Source of the DNA: Pandoraea sp.
Lineage (GTDB): Bacteria; Pseudomonadota; Gammaproteobacteria; Burkholderiales; Burkholderiaceae
Assembly: GCA_031291335.1 (NCBI GenBank)
Contig: JARLJF010000172.1
Coordinates: forward strand, 1-64,000
Direction of reading: 5' to 3'
Length of the DNA stretch: 64,000 nucleotides
The notes under the pieces were generated by a model. The model saw only the letters and a list, made by a program, of their open reading frames with translations, searched no databases and had not been told where the DNA came from. How positions within the stretch are numbered: the stretch's first letter is position 1; every line of letters starts with the position of its first letter. A program made the translations under genes and the position numbers. Shown one piece after another: positions 40,572-48,938 of the stretch.

Positions 40572-40595
40572 CCGATCGTCTTGCCGGTGTCGACG

Positions 40596-41456
40596 TCAGA
40601 GCCAGTAGACCACGACGTACAGGCCGAGCCAGACCACGTCGACAAAGTGCCAGTACCACGCGGCGCCTTCGAAACCGAAGTGATGTTCCGGCGTGAAGTG
40701 TCCCTTCATCAGGCGAATCAGCATGACGCTGAGCATGATCGCGCCCAGCATCACGTGAAAACCGTGAAAGCCGGTGAGCAGGAAAAACGTCGAGCCGTAC
40801 ACGCCCGAGGTCAGTTTCAGGTTCAGTTCGGTGTAAGCGTGGTGATATTCGTACGCCTGGAAGCCCAGGAAGACGAAGCCCAGCACAACGGTCGCGAACA
40901 GCCAGAAAATCGCGGTGGCGCGATGGTTGGCGCGCAGGGCGTGGTGCGAAATCGTGAGCGTGACGCCCGAGGTCAACAGGAGTGCGGTGTTGAGCGTAGG
41001 GATCGGCCACGGGCCCATCGTTTCGAAGGCGTCGACGACACCGGCCGGGCCGGTATTCGGCCACACGGCACTGAAGTCAGGCCACAGCAGCTTGTTGTCG
41101 AGGTCGCCGAGCCACGGCATTGCCAGCGTGCGCGCGTAGAACAGCGCGCCGAAGAATGCCGCGAAGAACATCACCTCGGAGAAGATGAACCAGCTCATGC
41201 CCCAGCGATAGGACGCGTCGATACGCTTGCCGTACAGGCCGCCTTCGGACTCGGTGATCGAGTCGCCGAACCAACTGCGCAGCACCCAGAGCACCCACAG
41301 CAGGCCGGCCAGCGCCGTCCACGGTGCCCACGATTGACCGTTGACCCACGCGGCGGCCGAACCGAGCACCACCAGCAGGCCGACACTGCAGCTCACCGGA
41401 TGGCGCGAGGGGGCCGGCACGAAGTAGTAAGGCGCCGTTTGGTGTTGACCACTCAT
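40596..41456 (-). CDS. ctaE: Cytochrome c oxidase subunit III
   Basis: Subunit III supports the proton uptake and stability of the aa3/caa3 oxidase. The 286-residue protein has seven membrane helices, with WFIFSEVMFFAAFFGALFYAR and GFHGFHVMLGAIML, typical for COX3. It lies downstream of the DUF2970 gene and ctaG on the minus strand. Confidence 0.96.
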   Translation of the reverse strand: MSGQHQTAPYYFVPAPSRHPVSCSVGLLVVLGSAAAWVNGQSWAPWTALAGLLWVLWVLRSWFGDSITESEGGLYGKRIDASYRWGMSWFIFSEVMFFAAFFGALFYARTLAMPWLGDLDNKLLWPDFSAVWPNTGPAGVVDAFETMGPWPIPTLNTALLLTSGVTLTISHHALRANHRATAIFWLFATVVLGFVFLGFQAYEYHHAYTELNLKLTSGVYGSTFFLLTGFHGFHVMLGAIMLSVMLIRLMKGHFTPEHHFGFEGAAWYWHFVDVVWLGLYVVVYWL

Positions 41457-41495
41457 TCTTATCTCTCCAGGCTTGGTTCTCTTTGTCTATGCCAT

Positions 41496-41717
41496 TCACG
41501 TCGCGAGCCGAATGGCGAGCTTCGCCAACAGCACCAGCGCCACGACAAACAGGATGCCCCCGATCAGTCCCGCAATGATCAGATGCACAGGGTTGAGCTG
41601 CGCCATGTCGCGGTCGTGATCACGCCCCTTGCGCACACCGAAAAACGACCAGAACACCGCATTGATGGTCTGGACGAATGACAGCTTGCGCTGGGTCGCC
41701 TCCTTCAGGTCATCCAT
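41496..41717 (-). CDS. DUF2970 small membrane protein
   Basis: This 73-residue protein has one C-terminal membrane segment and the motif QTINAVFWSFFGVRK of the DUF2970 family. It starts inside the last codons of ctaG (eight-base overlap) and precedes ctaE, so it is coupled to the oxidase genes. No function is established. Confidence 0.88.
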   Translation of the reverse strand: MDDLKEATQRKLSFVQTINAVFWSFFGVRKGRDHDRDMAQLNPVHLIIAGLIGGILFVVALVLLAKLAIRLAT

Positions 41718-42327
41718 TGCCGCCCTTGCCTCCTCCTGTCGCTCCTGCGTTCAACTCGCCGCTTTGCGCGCCCGCGGTGGCGTCTGCGCGCTGATTGGCG
41801 TCGTTCTTGCCGAGATCGAAAAAAGTATAGGACAGCGTGATCGTATTCACATCCTTGGGCAGCTTCGTGTCCACCACGAAGACCACCGGGAATTCCTTGG
41901 CCTCTCCGGCCTTGAGCGTTTGCTGCGTGAAGCAGAAGCACTCGATCTTCTTGAAGTAGCTTGCCGCCTGCGCCGGGGCGTAACTCGGGATCGCCTGCGC
42001 ACGCACCTCATGCGGCTGCTGATTCGCCACTTCGTATTCGATGGTCGCGATCTGCCCGGGATGGACCGTCAGACTGCTCTTCGCCGGCTTGAACCGCAAC
42101 GGCCCCTGCGCGTTGGCATCGAACTCGACGGTGATCGTGCGGCTTTCGTCGACCTGCGAATTGCGGGCCGCGATCTCGGTGGTGCGGTCACCCAACTGGT
42201 TGATGCCCACGAGATCGCAGAATGCGCGGTAAAACGGCACCATGGCGTAGCCGAAACCGAACATCACCGCAACCAGCAGCAGCAACTTGCTGAAGGTGCG
42301 CACATTGATTCGTCGCAAACCGCCCAT
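41710..42327 (-). CDS. ctaG: Cytochrome c oxidase assembly protein CtaG (Cox11)
   Basis: CtaG delivers copper to CuB of subunit I. The 205-residue protein has an N-terminal membrane segment (about 12-34), then an immunoglobulin-like domain with the copper-binding CFCF (C130, C132), preceded by a conserved cysteine in FYRAFCDLVG. The C-terminus carries an extended Ala/Gly tail. It overlaps the DUF2970 gene. Confidence 0.94.
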   Translation of the reverse strand: MGGLRRINVRTFSKLLLLVAVMFGFGYAMVPFYRAFCDLVGINQLGDRTTEIAARNSQVDESRTITVEFDANAQGPLRFKPAKSSLTVHPGQIATIEYEVANQQPHEVRAQAIPSYAPAQAASYFKKIECFCFTQQTLKAGEAKEFPVVFVVDTKLPKDVNTITLSYTFFDLGKNDANQRADATAGAQSGELNAGATGGGKGGNG

Positions 42328-42437
42328 ATTCGCCTTGATGGCTCCCGTTCGGTGCCGTCTGTTGCTATCTGTTGCTATCCGCTACCGCCGCATCTTCCGA
42401 GCGCCCCGCCGCTGTGGCGGGGCGTGCGACTCAGCGA

Positions 42438-42557
42438 TCAGATACCGCCCATCAGCTTGGTCTTGATCATCACACCGACGAAGAAGACCACCACGACCGA
42501 GGCCAGAATCAGCCCGGTGCGCAGGTTTCTTGCTCGCTGTTCGCGACTCGCTGCCAT
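42438..42557 (-). CDS. Cytochrome oxidase small assembly protein (39 residues)
   Basis: This 39-residue protein has a basic N-terminus MAASREQRARNLRTG, a membrane helix and the end IKTKLMGGI. Such proteins are commonly found between ctaD and ctaG in betaproteobacteria and labelled cytochrome oxidase small assembly protein. Its ATG lies two bases after the ctaD stop. It is missed when only longer frames are considered. Confidence 0.85.
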   Translation of the reverse strand: MAASREQRARNLRTGLILASVVVVFFVGVMIKTKLMGGI

Positions 42558-42559
42558 GT

Positions 42560-44152
42560 TCAATGCACCTTCGGCGGCGTCTCGAACGTGTGGAACGGCG
42601 CCGGGCTCGGCACGGTCCACTCCAGGCCTTCCGCACCATCCCACGGCTTGGCTTCGGCGGCCGGGCCACCGCGCCACGTCGGCAATGCGACGAAGAACAG
42701 GAAGTACACCTGCATCAGGCCGAAACCGAACGCGCCGATCGTCGCGATCTGGTTGAAGTCCGTGAACTGCGCCGGGTAGTCGGCATAGCGACGCGGCATG
42801 CCGGCCAGCCCCAGGAAGTGCATCGGGAAGAACGTCACGTTGAACGTGATGAGCGAGCCCCAGAAGTGGAACTTGCCGCGCCACTCGTTGTACATGTGGC
42901 CTGTCCACTTCGGCACCCAGTAATAGAACCCTGAGAACAGCGCGAAGAGTGAACCGGCCACTAGCACATAGTGGAAGTGCGCCACCACGTAGTAAGTGCC
43001 GTGCATCTGAATGTCGAGCGGGGCCAGCGAGAGGATCAGGCCGGTGAAGCCGCCCATCGTGAACACGAACAGGAAGCCCACGGCGAAGAGCATCGGCGAC
43101 TCGAACGTGAGCGAGCCCTTCCACATCGTGGCAACCCAGTTGAAGACCTTCACGCCGGTCGGCACCGAGATCAGCATCGTGGCGTACATGAAGAAGAGCT
43201 GGCCCGTGACGGGCATGCCCGTCACGAACATGTGGTGCGCCCACACCATGAACGACAGAATCGCGATCGACGCCGTGGCGTACACCATCGAGCTATAACC
43301 GAAGAGCGGCTTGCGCGAGAACGCCGGAATCACCTGCGAAACGATCCCGAACGCCGGCAGAATCATGATGTACACCTCCGGGTGTCCGAAGAACCAGAAG
43401 ATGTGCTGGTACATGACCGGATCGCCGCCGCCCGCCGCATTGAAGAACGACGTGCCGAAGTGACGGTCCGTGAGCAGCATCGTGATCGCGCCGGCGAGCA
43501 CCGGCATCACGGCGATGAGCAGATAGGCGGTGATCAGCCACGTCCACACGAACATCGGCATCTTCATGAGCGTCATGCCCGGGGCGCGCATGTTCAGAAT
43601 GGTCACGATGATGTTGATCGCGCCCATGATCGACGACGCACCCAGAATGTGCGCACCGAAGATCGCCAGATCCTGACCGGGGCCCATCTGTACCGACAGC
43701 GGCGCGTACATCGTCCAGCCGGCTGCCGTGGCACCGCCCGGCACGAGGAACGACGAGATCAGCAGCAGGCCGCCGACCGGCAGCAGCCAGAAGCTGAAGT
43801 TGTTCATCCGCGCGAAAGCCATGTCCGACGCGCCGATCTGCAGCGGGATCATCCAGTTCGCGAATCCCACGAACGCCGGCATGATCGCGCCGAAAATCAT
43901 CACCAGCCCGTGCATGGTGGTGAGCTGGTTGAAGAACTCCGGACGAATGAACTGCAGGCCCGGCTCGAACAATTCCGCACGGATCATCAACGCCATCACG
44001 CCGCCCGAGAGCAGCATGACGAACGAGAAGATCATGTACATCGTGCCGATGTCCTTGTGATTCGTCGCGAACAGCCAGCGACGCCACCCGTGCGGATGGT
44101 CGTGCGCGTGATCGTCGTGACCCGCCACGTGATCGTGAGCGATGGAACTCAT
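42560..44152 (-). CDS. ctaD: Cytochrome c oxidase subunit I
   Basis: Subunit I holds heme a and the heme a3-CuB oxygen-reduction centre. The 530-residue protein has 12 membrane helices and the active-site loop WFFGHPEVYIMILPAFG with the crosslinked His-Tyr pair, followed by HHMF for CuB and HFHYVL for the hemes. The ATG at 44152 has AAGGAGAT upstream; a His/Asp-rich N-terminal tail (HDHVAGHDDHAHDHPHG) precedes helix I. It follows ctaC by 35 bases. Confidence 0.97.
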   Translation of the reverse strand: MSSIAHDHVAGHDDHAHDHPHGWRRWLFATNHKDIGTMYMIFSFVMLLSGGVMALMIRAELFEPGLQFIRPEFFNQLTTMHGLVMIFGAIMPAFVGFANWMIPLQIGASDMAFARMNNFSFWLLPVGGLLLISSFLVPGGATAAGWTMYAPLSVQMGPGQDLAIFGAHILGASSIMGAINIIVTILNMRAPGMTLMKMPMFVWTWLITAYLLIAVMPVLAGAITMLLTDRHFGTSFFNAAGGGDPVMYQHIFWFFGHPEVYIMILPAFGIVSQVIPAFSRKPLFGYSSMVYATASIAILSFMVWAHHMFVTGMPVTGQLFFMYATMLISVPTGVKVFNWVATMWKGSLTFESPMLFAVGFLFVFTMGGFTGLILSLAPLDIQMHGTYYVVAHFHYVLVAGSLFALFSGFYYWVPKWTGHMYNEWRGKFHFWGSLITFNVTFFPMHFLGLAGMPRRYADYPAQFTDFNQIATIGAFGFGLMQVYFLFFVALPTWRGGPAAEAKPWDGAEGLEWTVPSPAPFHTFETPPKVH

Positions 44153-44187
44153 ACCCAATCTCCTTCCTCGAACTGGTCGAACGACAC

Positions 44188-45393
44188 TTAACTGTTCTTC
44201 GCTGCGCCAGCGTCGGCAGCCCCTGCGGCATTCGCCGCCTTGTTGCCACGCGCTTCGCGCACCTGCGCCGGTTGAACGATGTCACCGGTCTTGTTGCTCC
44301 ACGAGTTGCGCTCGAACGTGATGACGGCAGCAAGCTCCACGTCGTTCAGATGCGACCAGTTGGGCATCGCATTCTTGCCGTGCAGCACGATGCTGATATG
44401 GTCTGCCACCGGGCCGGTCACGATCTTCCCGCCATCAAGTGCCGGGAATGCGCCGCCGCCCTTGCCGTTCGGCTGGTGGCACACCGCGCAATTCGATGCG
44501 TAGACCTTTTGGCCGCGCTCCATCAGTTCCTGCACGGTGTAAGTCTTGTTCGGATCGTCGGCCGACGCAGCCATCTGCTTCTTCTGCGTATCGACCCACT
44601 TGTTGTAGTCCTCTTCCGAGACGACCTTCACCACTACCGGCATGTACGCGTGTTCCTTACCGCACAGCTCGGTACAGAAGCCACGGTACTCGCCCACCTT
44701 CTCGGCCTTGAACCATGTGTCGCGCACGAAGCCCGGAATGGCGTCCTGCTTGATGCCGAAGGCCGGTACGTAGAACGAGTGAATGACGTCGTTGGCCGTG
44801 GTGATCAGACGCACCTTCTTGTTGACCGGCACGACCATCGGGTTGTCGACTTCCTGCAGATACGTATTGCTCTTCGGCGCCTGGCCGTCGATCTGGCTGC
44901 GCGGCGTGCTGAGGGTGGAGAGGAACTTGATGCCCTCGCCTTCGCCCTTCAGGTAGTCGTAGCCCCACTTCCACTGATAGCCGGTCACTTTGATCGTGAT
45001 ATCGGCGTTGGTCGTGTCCTTCATCGCCACCACGGTCTTCGTGGCGGGCAGCGCCATCAGAATCACGATGATGAACGGCACGACCGTCCAGATCACCTCG
45101 ACCGTGGTGCTTTCATGGAAATTCGCGGGTTGATGGCCCTTGGATTTGCGGTGCTTGAAGATGGAGTAGAACATCACACCGAACACGCCGATGAAGATCA
45201 CCAGACAGATGATCAGCATCATGTTGTGCAGGTTGTGAAGCTCTTCCGCGAGTTTGGTGACCGGCGGCTGGAAGTTGAGTTCGTTGACGGCCGGCCCCCC
45301 CGGCATATCCGTGACTGCCGCCAGTGCCGGAGCGCCGGCGAGCAGTGAGGCGCCCGCAAGGAAAGCCGCCAAGGCGTGTTTCGTTTTTTTCAT
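44188..45393 (-). CDS. ctaC: Cytochrome c oxidase subunit II with fused cytochrome c domain (caa3 type)
   Basis: Subunit II accepts electrons at CuA. The 401-residue precursor has a signal peptide, two membrane helices, the cupredoxin domain with CuA ligands in FCTELCGKEHAYM, and a C-terminal class I cytochrome c with heme motif CAVCH and a later methionine in KNAMPNW. This makes it the caa3 form. The ATG at 45393 is used; the upstream frame is not conserved. A DUF2244 gene precedes it by 65 bases. Confidence 0.96.
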   Translation of the reverse strand: MKKTKHALAAFLAGASLLAGAPALAAVTDMPGGPAVNELNFQPPVTKLAEELHNLHNMMLIICLVIFIGVFGVMFYSIFKHRKSKGHQPANFHESTTVEVIWTVVPFIIVILMALPATKTVVAMKDTTNADITIKVTGYQWKWGYDYLKGEGEGIKFLSTLSTPRSQIDGQAPKSNTYLQEVDNPMVVPVNKKVRLITTANDVIHSFYVPAFGIKQDAIPGFVRDTWFKAEKVGEYRGFCTELCGKEHAYMPVVVKVVSEEDYNKWVDTQKKQMAASADDPNKTYTVQELMERGQKVYASNCAVCHQPNGKGGGAFPALDGGKIVTGPVADHISIVLHGKNAMPNWSHLNDVELAAVITFERNSWSNKTGDIVQPAQVREARGNKAANAAGAADAGAAKNS

Positions 45394-45458
45394 AGCTTCC
45401 TTACCCAAAATTACCATCCAAATCCTCCCTGGCGGTCGCCCGAGATCGTCTCCATCTC

Positions 45459-45941
45459 TCAGGCCTGTTGGGCAAGACAACGGCGCAGCTCGCGCGCAAA
45501 CGTTTCGCGGCGATGCGGCGCAAGATAGGCACCGACGGTGACCGAGCGGCTACCCGAGCGCAGGACAATGCGCGTACGCGGCGGCTTCTCGATGTCGATG
45601 CGCACCCAGCGGGGATTGAACTCGTACTGCGTCAACCTCTGTGCTGAACGTTGCTCGACCACAAGGCTCACGGGCGACAACCGAATGACCTCGTAATCTG
45701 TGGCATGCCGGGCATGAATGACGAACGCAACGCCCACCACGAGCAAGTCCAGGCCTGTGAACGGCAAGACCAACCACCCACCGCGCCACGCCGCAATCAA
45801 GGCAACACCCAGTGACACGGCGGCCAACGACAGGTAGAACAGGACAAACTGGCGCGGCGATATCGCGCAGTTGCGCTTATGCGTCCATTCCTTCGTCACC
45901 GATCCGGCATCGGAAGAGGAGGCTGCGAGCATCGCCGTCAC
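45459..45941 (-). CDS. DUF2244 membrane protein
   Basis: The 160-residue protein has two adjacent membrane segments (about residues 35-80) and a C-terminal region of the DUF2244 family (RWVRIDIEKPP, RETFARELRRCL). It is the first gene after a good promoter and precedes ctaC on the same strand, as usual in proteobacterial cta loci. The function is unknown. Confidence 0.85.
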   Translation of the reverse strand: MTAMLAASSSDAGSVTKEWTHKRNCAISPRQFVLFYLSLAAVSLGVALIAAWRGGWLVLPFTGLDLLVVGVAFVIHARHATDYEVIRLSPVSLVVEQRSAQRLTQYEFNPRWVRIDIEKPPRTRIVLRSGSRSVTVGAYLAPHRRETFARELRRCLAQQA

Positions 45942-46510
45942 CCGTGGGGCATTTTGGGTCTTTCATGTCCGACGGCCGGGAACTAGTTGCGTCCGGGCCG
46001 CGACAAACTGCCGCATTATAGAACGCGCATTCTCGAAGCGACAACATTGATACCGAGTATTTGGCGCGCCATAGCATCCTCCTGAACTCATTGATGCAAA
46101 AGGGAAATCCGGTTATTCCCCTAGCTGCAAATCGCAACAGCGCAGCAACTACGGGATACTCCCTATGCGTCGCCGGTTTGACACGTTGCAACACGACGCG
46201 ACTCGTTGCGGTGTCCTGAATACCCGAAACGCACTCGCTCGTGAACGATGCCCCCCATCGTCAAGCGCCCTTCACTCGAATCATGCGACGCACCCCGCGC
46301 GTCATCGCCCTCGCTGCGATGCGGGATTCGTCCGATATCCATCAACACTAGACGTTGTGGCGGATTTCGCATGCGACGTTATGTCGCGCCCGGCGACGGA
46401 TGGTTGCGAAGCCGACACTGCGAGCCCTCTCGTCCCCCTCAGCGACCTGCGGCGCGCGCGCCGATTCCTCCCATGCTACAAGCGAAACATGTTCCCTACA
46501 TCGCCATGTC
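45942..46510. other. Intergenic region between DUF2244 and luxR-type gene
   Basis: There is no convincing gene in these 569 bases. It holds the promoter of the DUF2244-cta unit and a dyad CTG-N10-CAG at 46125-46140 that could be a lux-type box. Base composition is lower in G+C around 46000-46160 than in the neighbours. Confidence 0.6.
46015..46044 (-). promoter_or_regulatory. Sigma-70 promoter for DUF2244-cta genes
   Basis: On the minus strand TTGTCG (46044-46039) is followed after 18 bases by a perfect TATAAT (46020-46015). A start near 46008 would give a leader of about 67 bases before the DUF2244 ATG. Confidence 0.55.
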
Positions 46511-47338
46511 ATGCGTGCTACGCGTTGCGTCACTCCCCGCTCGTTCGCCGACGGTCTGAGCGCCTTGCACTCCGTCACCGACTTTGATGCCTTGCGCACC
46601 TTGTTGCAGTCGTTGTGCGACTCGCTTCGACATCGCTATTTCAGCTATCGCGGGCACTTCCCGTTACCCGGTGGAAAACTGGTCGCACCGCAACTCGGCA
46701 ATCTGCCCGACGCATGGCAAGCGCACTACGACGCTCAGCGTTACGCGACCATCGACCCGGTGCTCTCGCGTGCACGCCGACAACTCACGCCCGTCGAATG
46801 GATGCCTGCGTTATACGCCTCGCCCGAGGCCCGGCAATTACTTCGCGATCAACGCGCCGCAGGAATGCGCTCGGGCGTCACCTATCCGGTGTTCACTCCT
46901 TCCGGCGCATCGGGAACATTGAGTCTCTCTTCACCGCGCAATCCGCCTCGCCATCCTCGCGCGCCCGGCGCCCACGCCTGGATGCAACACGGCGGTGCCG
47001 TGCTGGCGATGCACGTGCATGAAGCGGCATGGCGTATCGTGCAACGCGACGCCGCGCGTCACTGCGCCCCCGTGCTGACGCCCCGTGAGCGCGAATGCTT
47101 GCATTGGGTCGCACGCGGCAAGACCTCGTGGGAGATCGGACGCATCCTCACCCTCTCCGAGCATGGTGTCGTGTTCCACCTGCGCAGTGTCATGCGCAAG
47201 TTCGACGTGTCGAGCCGTCACCGTGCGGCGAAACTCGCCAGCGACTACGGCTTGCTGGACGACTTCGCATCGGCGGGGCCACAGGCTCTCACTTCCGTGC
47301 AGCAAGATCAGCGAGTGTCTTGTAACGCGTCAACGTGA
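46511..47338 (+). CDS. LuxR-family quorum-sensing receptor (solo)
   Basis: This is an acyl-homoserine-lactone-type transcription regulator. With the ATG at 46511 it has 275 residues. The autoinducer domain keeps all six invariant positions of TraR-like receptors with close spacing (W69, Y73, D82, P83, W97, G122), and the HTH keeps E193, L197 and G203. No luxI-type synthase is present in the window. The start is uncertain; no strong ribosome-binding site is seen and in-frame ATGs exist at 46355 and 46400. Its 3' end overlaps the flavin-reductase-like gene by 50 bases tail-to-tail. It probably controls the adjacent biosynthetic array (inference). Confidence 0.88.
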   Translation: MRATRCVTPRSFADGLSALHSVTDFDALRTLLQSLCDSLRHRYFSYRGHFPLPGGKLVAPQLGNLPDAWQAHYDAQRYATIDPVLSRARRQLTPVEWMPALYASPEARQLLRDQRAAGMRSGVTYPVFTPSGASGTLSLSSPRNPPRHPRAPGAHAWMQHGGAVLAMHVHEAAWRIVQRDAARHCAPVLTPRERECLHWVARGKTSWEIGRILTLSEHGVVFHLRSVMRKFDVSSRHRAAKLASDYGLLDDFASAGPQALTSVQQDQRVSCNAST

Positions 47339-47933
47339 AGGTATCGCTGGCGGCATTCACAAACGATCCACCGCCCAATCGGCCCACGGGACGCAACCCC
47401 TGCAAATCCACTTGATGGGTGACGGGATCGAGCAATGCGTCGTCCACATGAGCGGCCAATACCGTGCCGAGCACAACCCATCCGCCACCGGGCTCAGCGC
47501 TGATCTCGATGATGTCGCGCACCCGGCACTCGTACGCCACCGCGGCCTCGAGAACACGCGGTGGACGCACACGTGACGACGGCACGGGGGTCACGCCGGT
47601 GAGATCGAATTCAGACTCTCCCGCAGGCAACGGTGCCGCAGAGAGATTCACGGCGTCGATACACGAGGCGCTCGCCACATTCACGACGAACTCGGGCACC
47701 GCTTCGACATTGCGCAACGTGTCCTTCTTTTGCTTCGGCGCAGGCGGCACCACCGGGCAAAACAACACCGTCATCGGTACACAGCACACCCCCATGAAGT
47801 ACGCATACGGTGCAAGATTCGGGCGCCCCTGCGCGTCCACCGTACTCACCCACGCGATCGGGCGCGGCAGGATCGTACTCATCATGAAGTTGTAGATGCT
47901 CGCTTCATCGAGCGTCGCCGGATCCAGTTCCAT
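47289..47933 (-). CDS. Flavin-reductase-like (split-barrel FMN-binding) protein
   Basis: This is the last gene of the accessory array, 214 residues from the ATG at 47933. A longer GTG start at 47978 is possible. The segment MMSTILPRPIAWVSTVDA with PNLAPYAYF is typical of the DIM6/NTAB flavin-reductase-like family, which binds FMN. It could reduce flavin for an oxygenase or act as an oxidoreductase on its own. It follows the DAO-like gene by 48 bases. Its end overlaps the convergent luxR-type gene by 50 bases. Confidence 0.85.
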   Translation of the reverse strand: MELDPATLDEASIYNFMMSTILPRPIAWVSTVDAQGRPNLAPYAYFMGVCCVPMTVLFCPVVPPAPKQKKDTLRNVEAVPEFVVNVASASCIDAVNLSAAPLPAGESEFDLTGVTPVPSSRVRPPRVLEAAVAYECRVRDIIEISAEPGGGWVVLGTVLAAHVDDALLDPVTHQVDLQGLRPVGRLGGGSFVNAASDTFTLTRYKTLADLAARK

Positions 47934-47981
47934 GTCGCTTCTCGCAGTTGTCGTGTCTGCCTTGTCATCTGCGGACACGCG

Positions 47982-48938
47982 TTAATTGGCTGACGTCATG
48001 CCCGCCAGACGCAGCACATCGTTCGCGCACCCCCACGACAACGTGAAGCCACCGCCCCCGTGACCGTAGTTGTGAAGCAGACGGGGATAGCGCTCGTCGC
48101 ATGCCACGCGCGGCGCACGTCGCATCGGTCGGAACCCTATGCGAGCTTCGACAACGCGTAACGCAGCCACGCCCTCGCAAAGTTGCGTGCAACGGCGCAC
48201 GATGTCCTCGATTTGTCGTTCGCCAATGACGGTCGATGTCAGCTCCGGGTCAGCGGTACCACCGAGGACGATGTCGTCGCCGCGTTCCACGATGTACGTC
48301 GGTGCGGCCGGATCGGAGTCGTCAATGAAGCAACCACGCACGGCCGCATCGCGCTTGGCCCGCAACACAATGGCGCGTGATAGCGACAACTCGCCGTCAC
48401 CGAACTGTCGGCTGCCGTAGCCACAACAATTCACGACGTAGTCGGCAGCGTCGAGTAGCGATGACGGATCATCGACACGGCCCTGCTCGAAATGCCCGCC
48501 GAGTTCGAAGAACATGTTCATCACATAGCGAAGATAGGTCGCTGTATCCGCCACGGGGACGGCCATGCGATAAGCACACGCGAAACGTGACGGAACGTCG
48601 GCCTCCGGCAAACGCTTCAGGCTGTTGGCGCAATCGGCCCACCACGGCATGCCGGCGTCGCGCTGGAAGTATTCGGTGAGCATTCGCATGTGCACGCCTG
48701 AAGATGTGTCGGCAGACAATCGACGCATCGCCGTGTATGTCTGACGGGCGCGCTCCAGATAGACAAAGTCGGGGGCTTGATAGAACGGATGCCAGATCGC
48801 TGCGGCGAGCGCCGACGTCGTCTGTGCCGGCCCCTCCGCCGCGTGAATGACGACGTCGCATCCGGCCAGTGACATCGTCACCGCCGTCGTCAGGCCGCTG
48901 ACCCCGGCGCCAAGCACGATGATCCGCGGCCGTGTCAC
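47982..48938 (-). CDS. D-amino-acid-oxidase-like FAD oxidoreductase
   Basis: This flavoenzyme has 318 residues from a GTG at 48938 whose GTGA overlaps the stop of the preceding gene. The dinucleotide-binding motif GAGVSG lies at residues 10-15. The C-terminal NYGHGGGGFTLSWGCA closely follows the eukaryotic-type D-amino-acid and D-aspartate oxidase pattern. It may oxidise the amine of the pathway intermediate or a D-amino acid. The alternative ATG at 48959 lies in the previous gene. Confidence 0.85.
   Translation of the reverse strand: MTRPRIIVLGAGVSGLTTAVTMSLAGCDVVIHAAEGPAQTTSALAAAIWHPFYQAPDFVYLERARQTYTAMRRLSADTSSGVHMRMLTEYFQRDAGMPWWADCANSLKRLPEADVPSRFACAYRMAVPVADTATYLRYVMNMFFELGGHFEQGRVDDPSSLLDAADYVVNCCGYGSRQFGDGELSLSRAIVLRAKRDAAVRGCFIDDSDPAAPTYIVERGDDIVLGGTADPELTSTVIGERQIEDIVRRCTQLCEGVAALRVVEARIGFRPMRRAPRVACDERYPRLLHNYGHGGGGFTLSWGCANDVLRLAGMTSAN

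Noticed and set aside
45877-46194. 105-residue minus-strand frame in the luxR upstream region
   Set aside because: It overlaps the DUF2244 promoter and start, has no ribosome-binding site and no recognisable domain.
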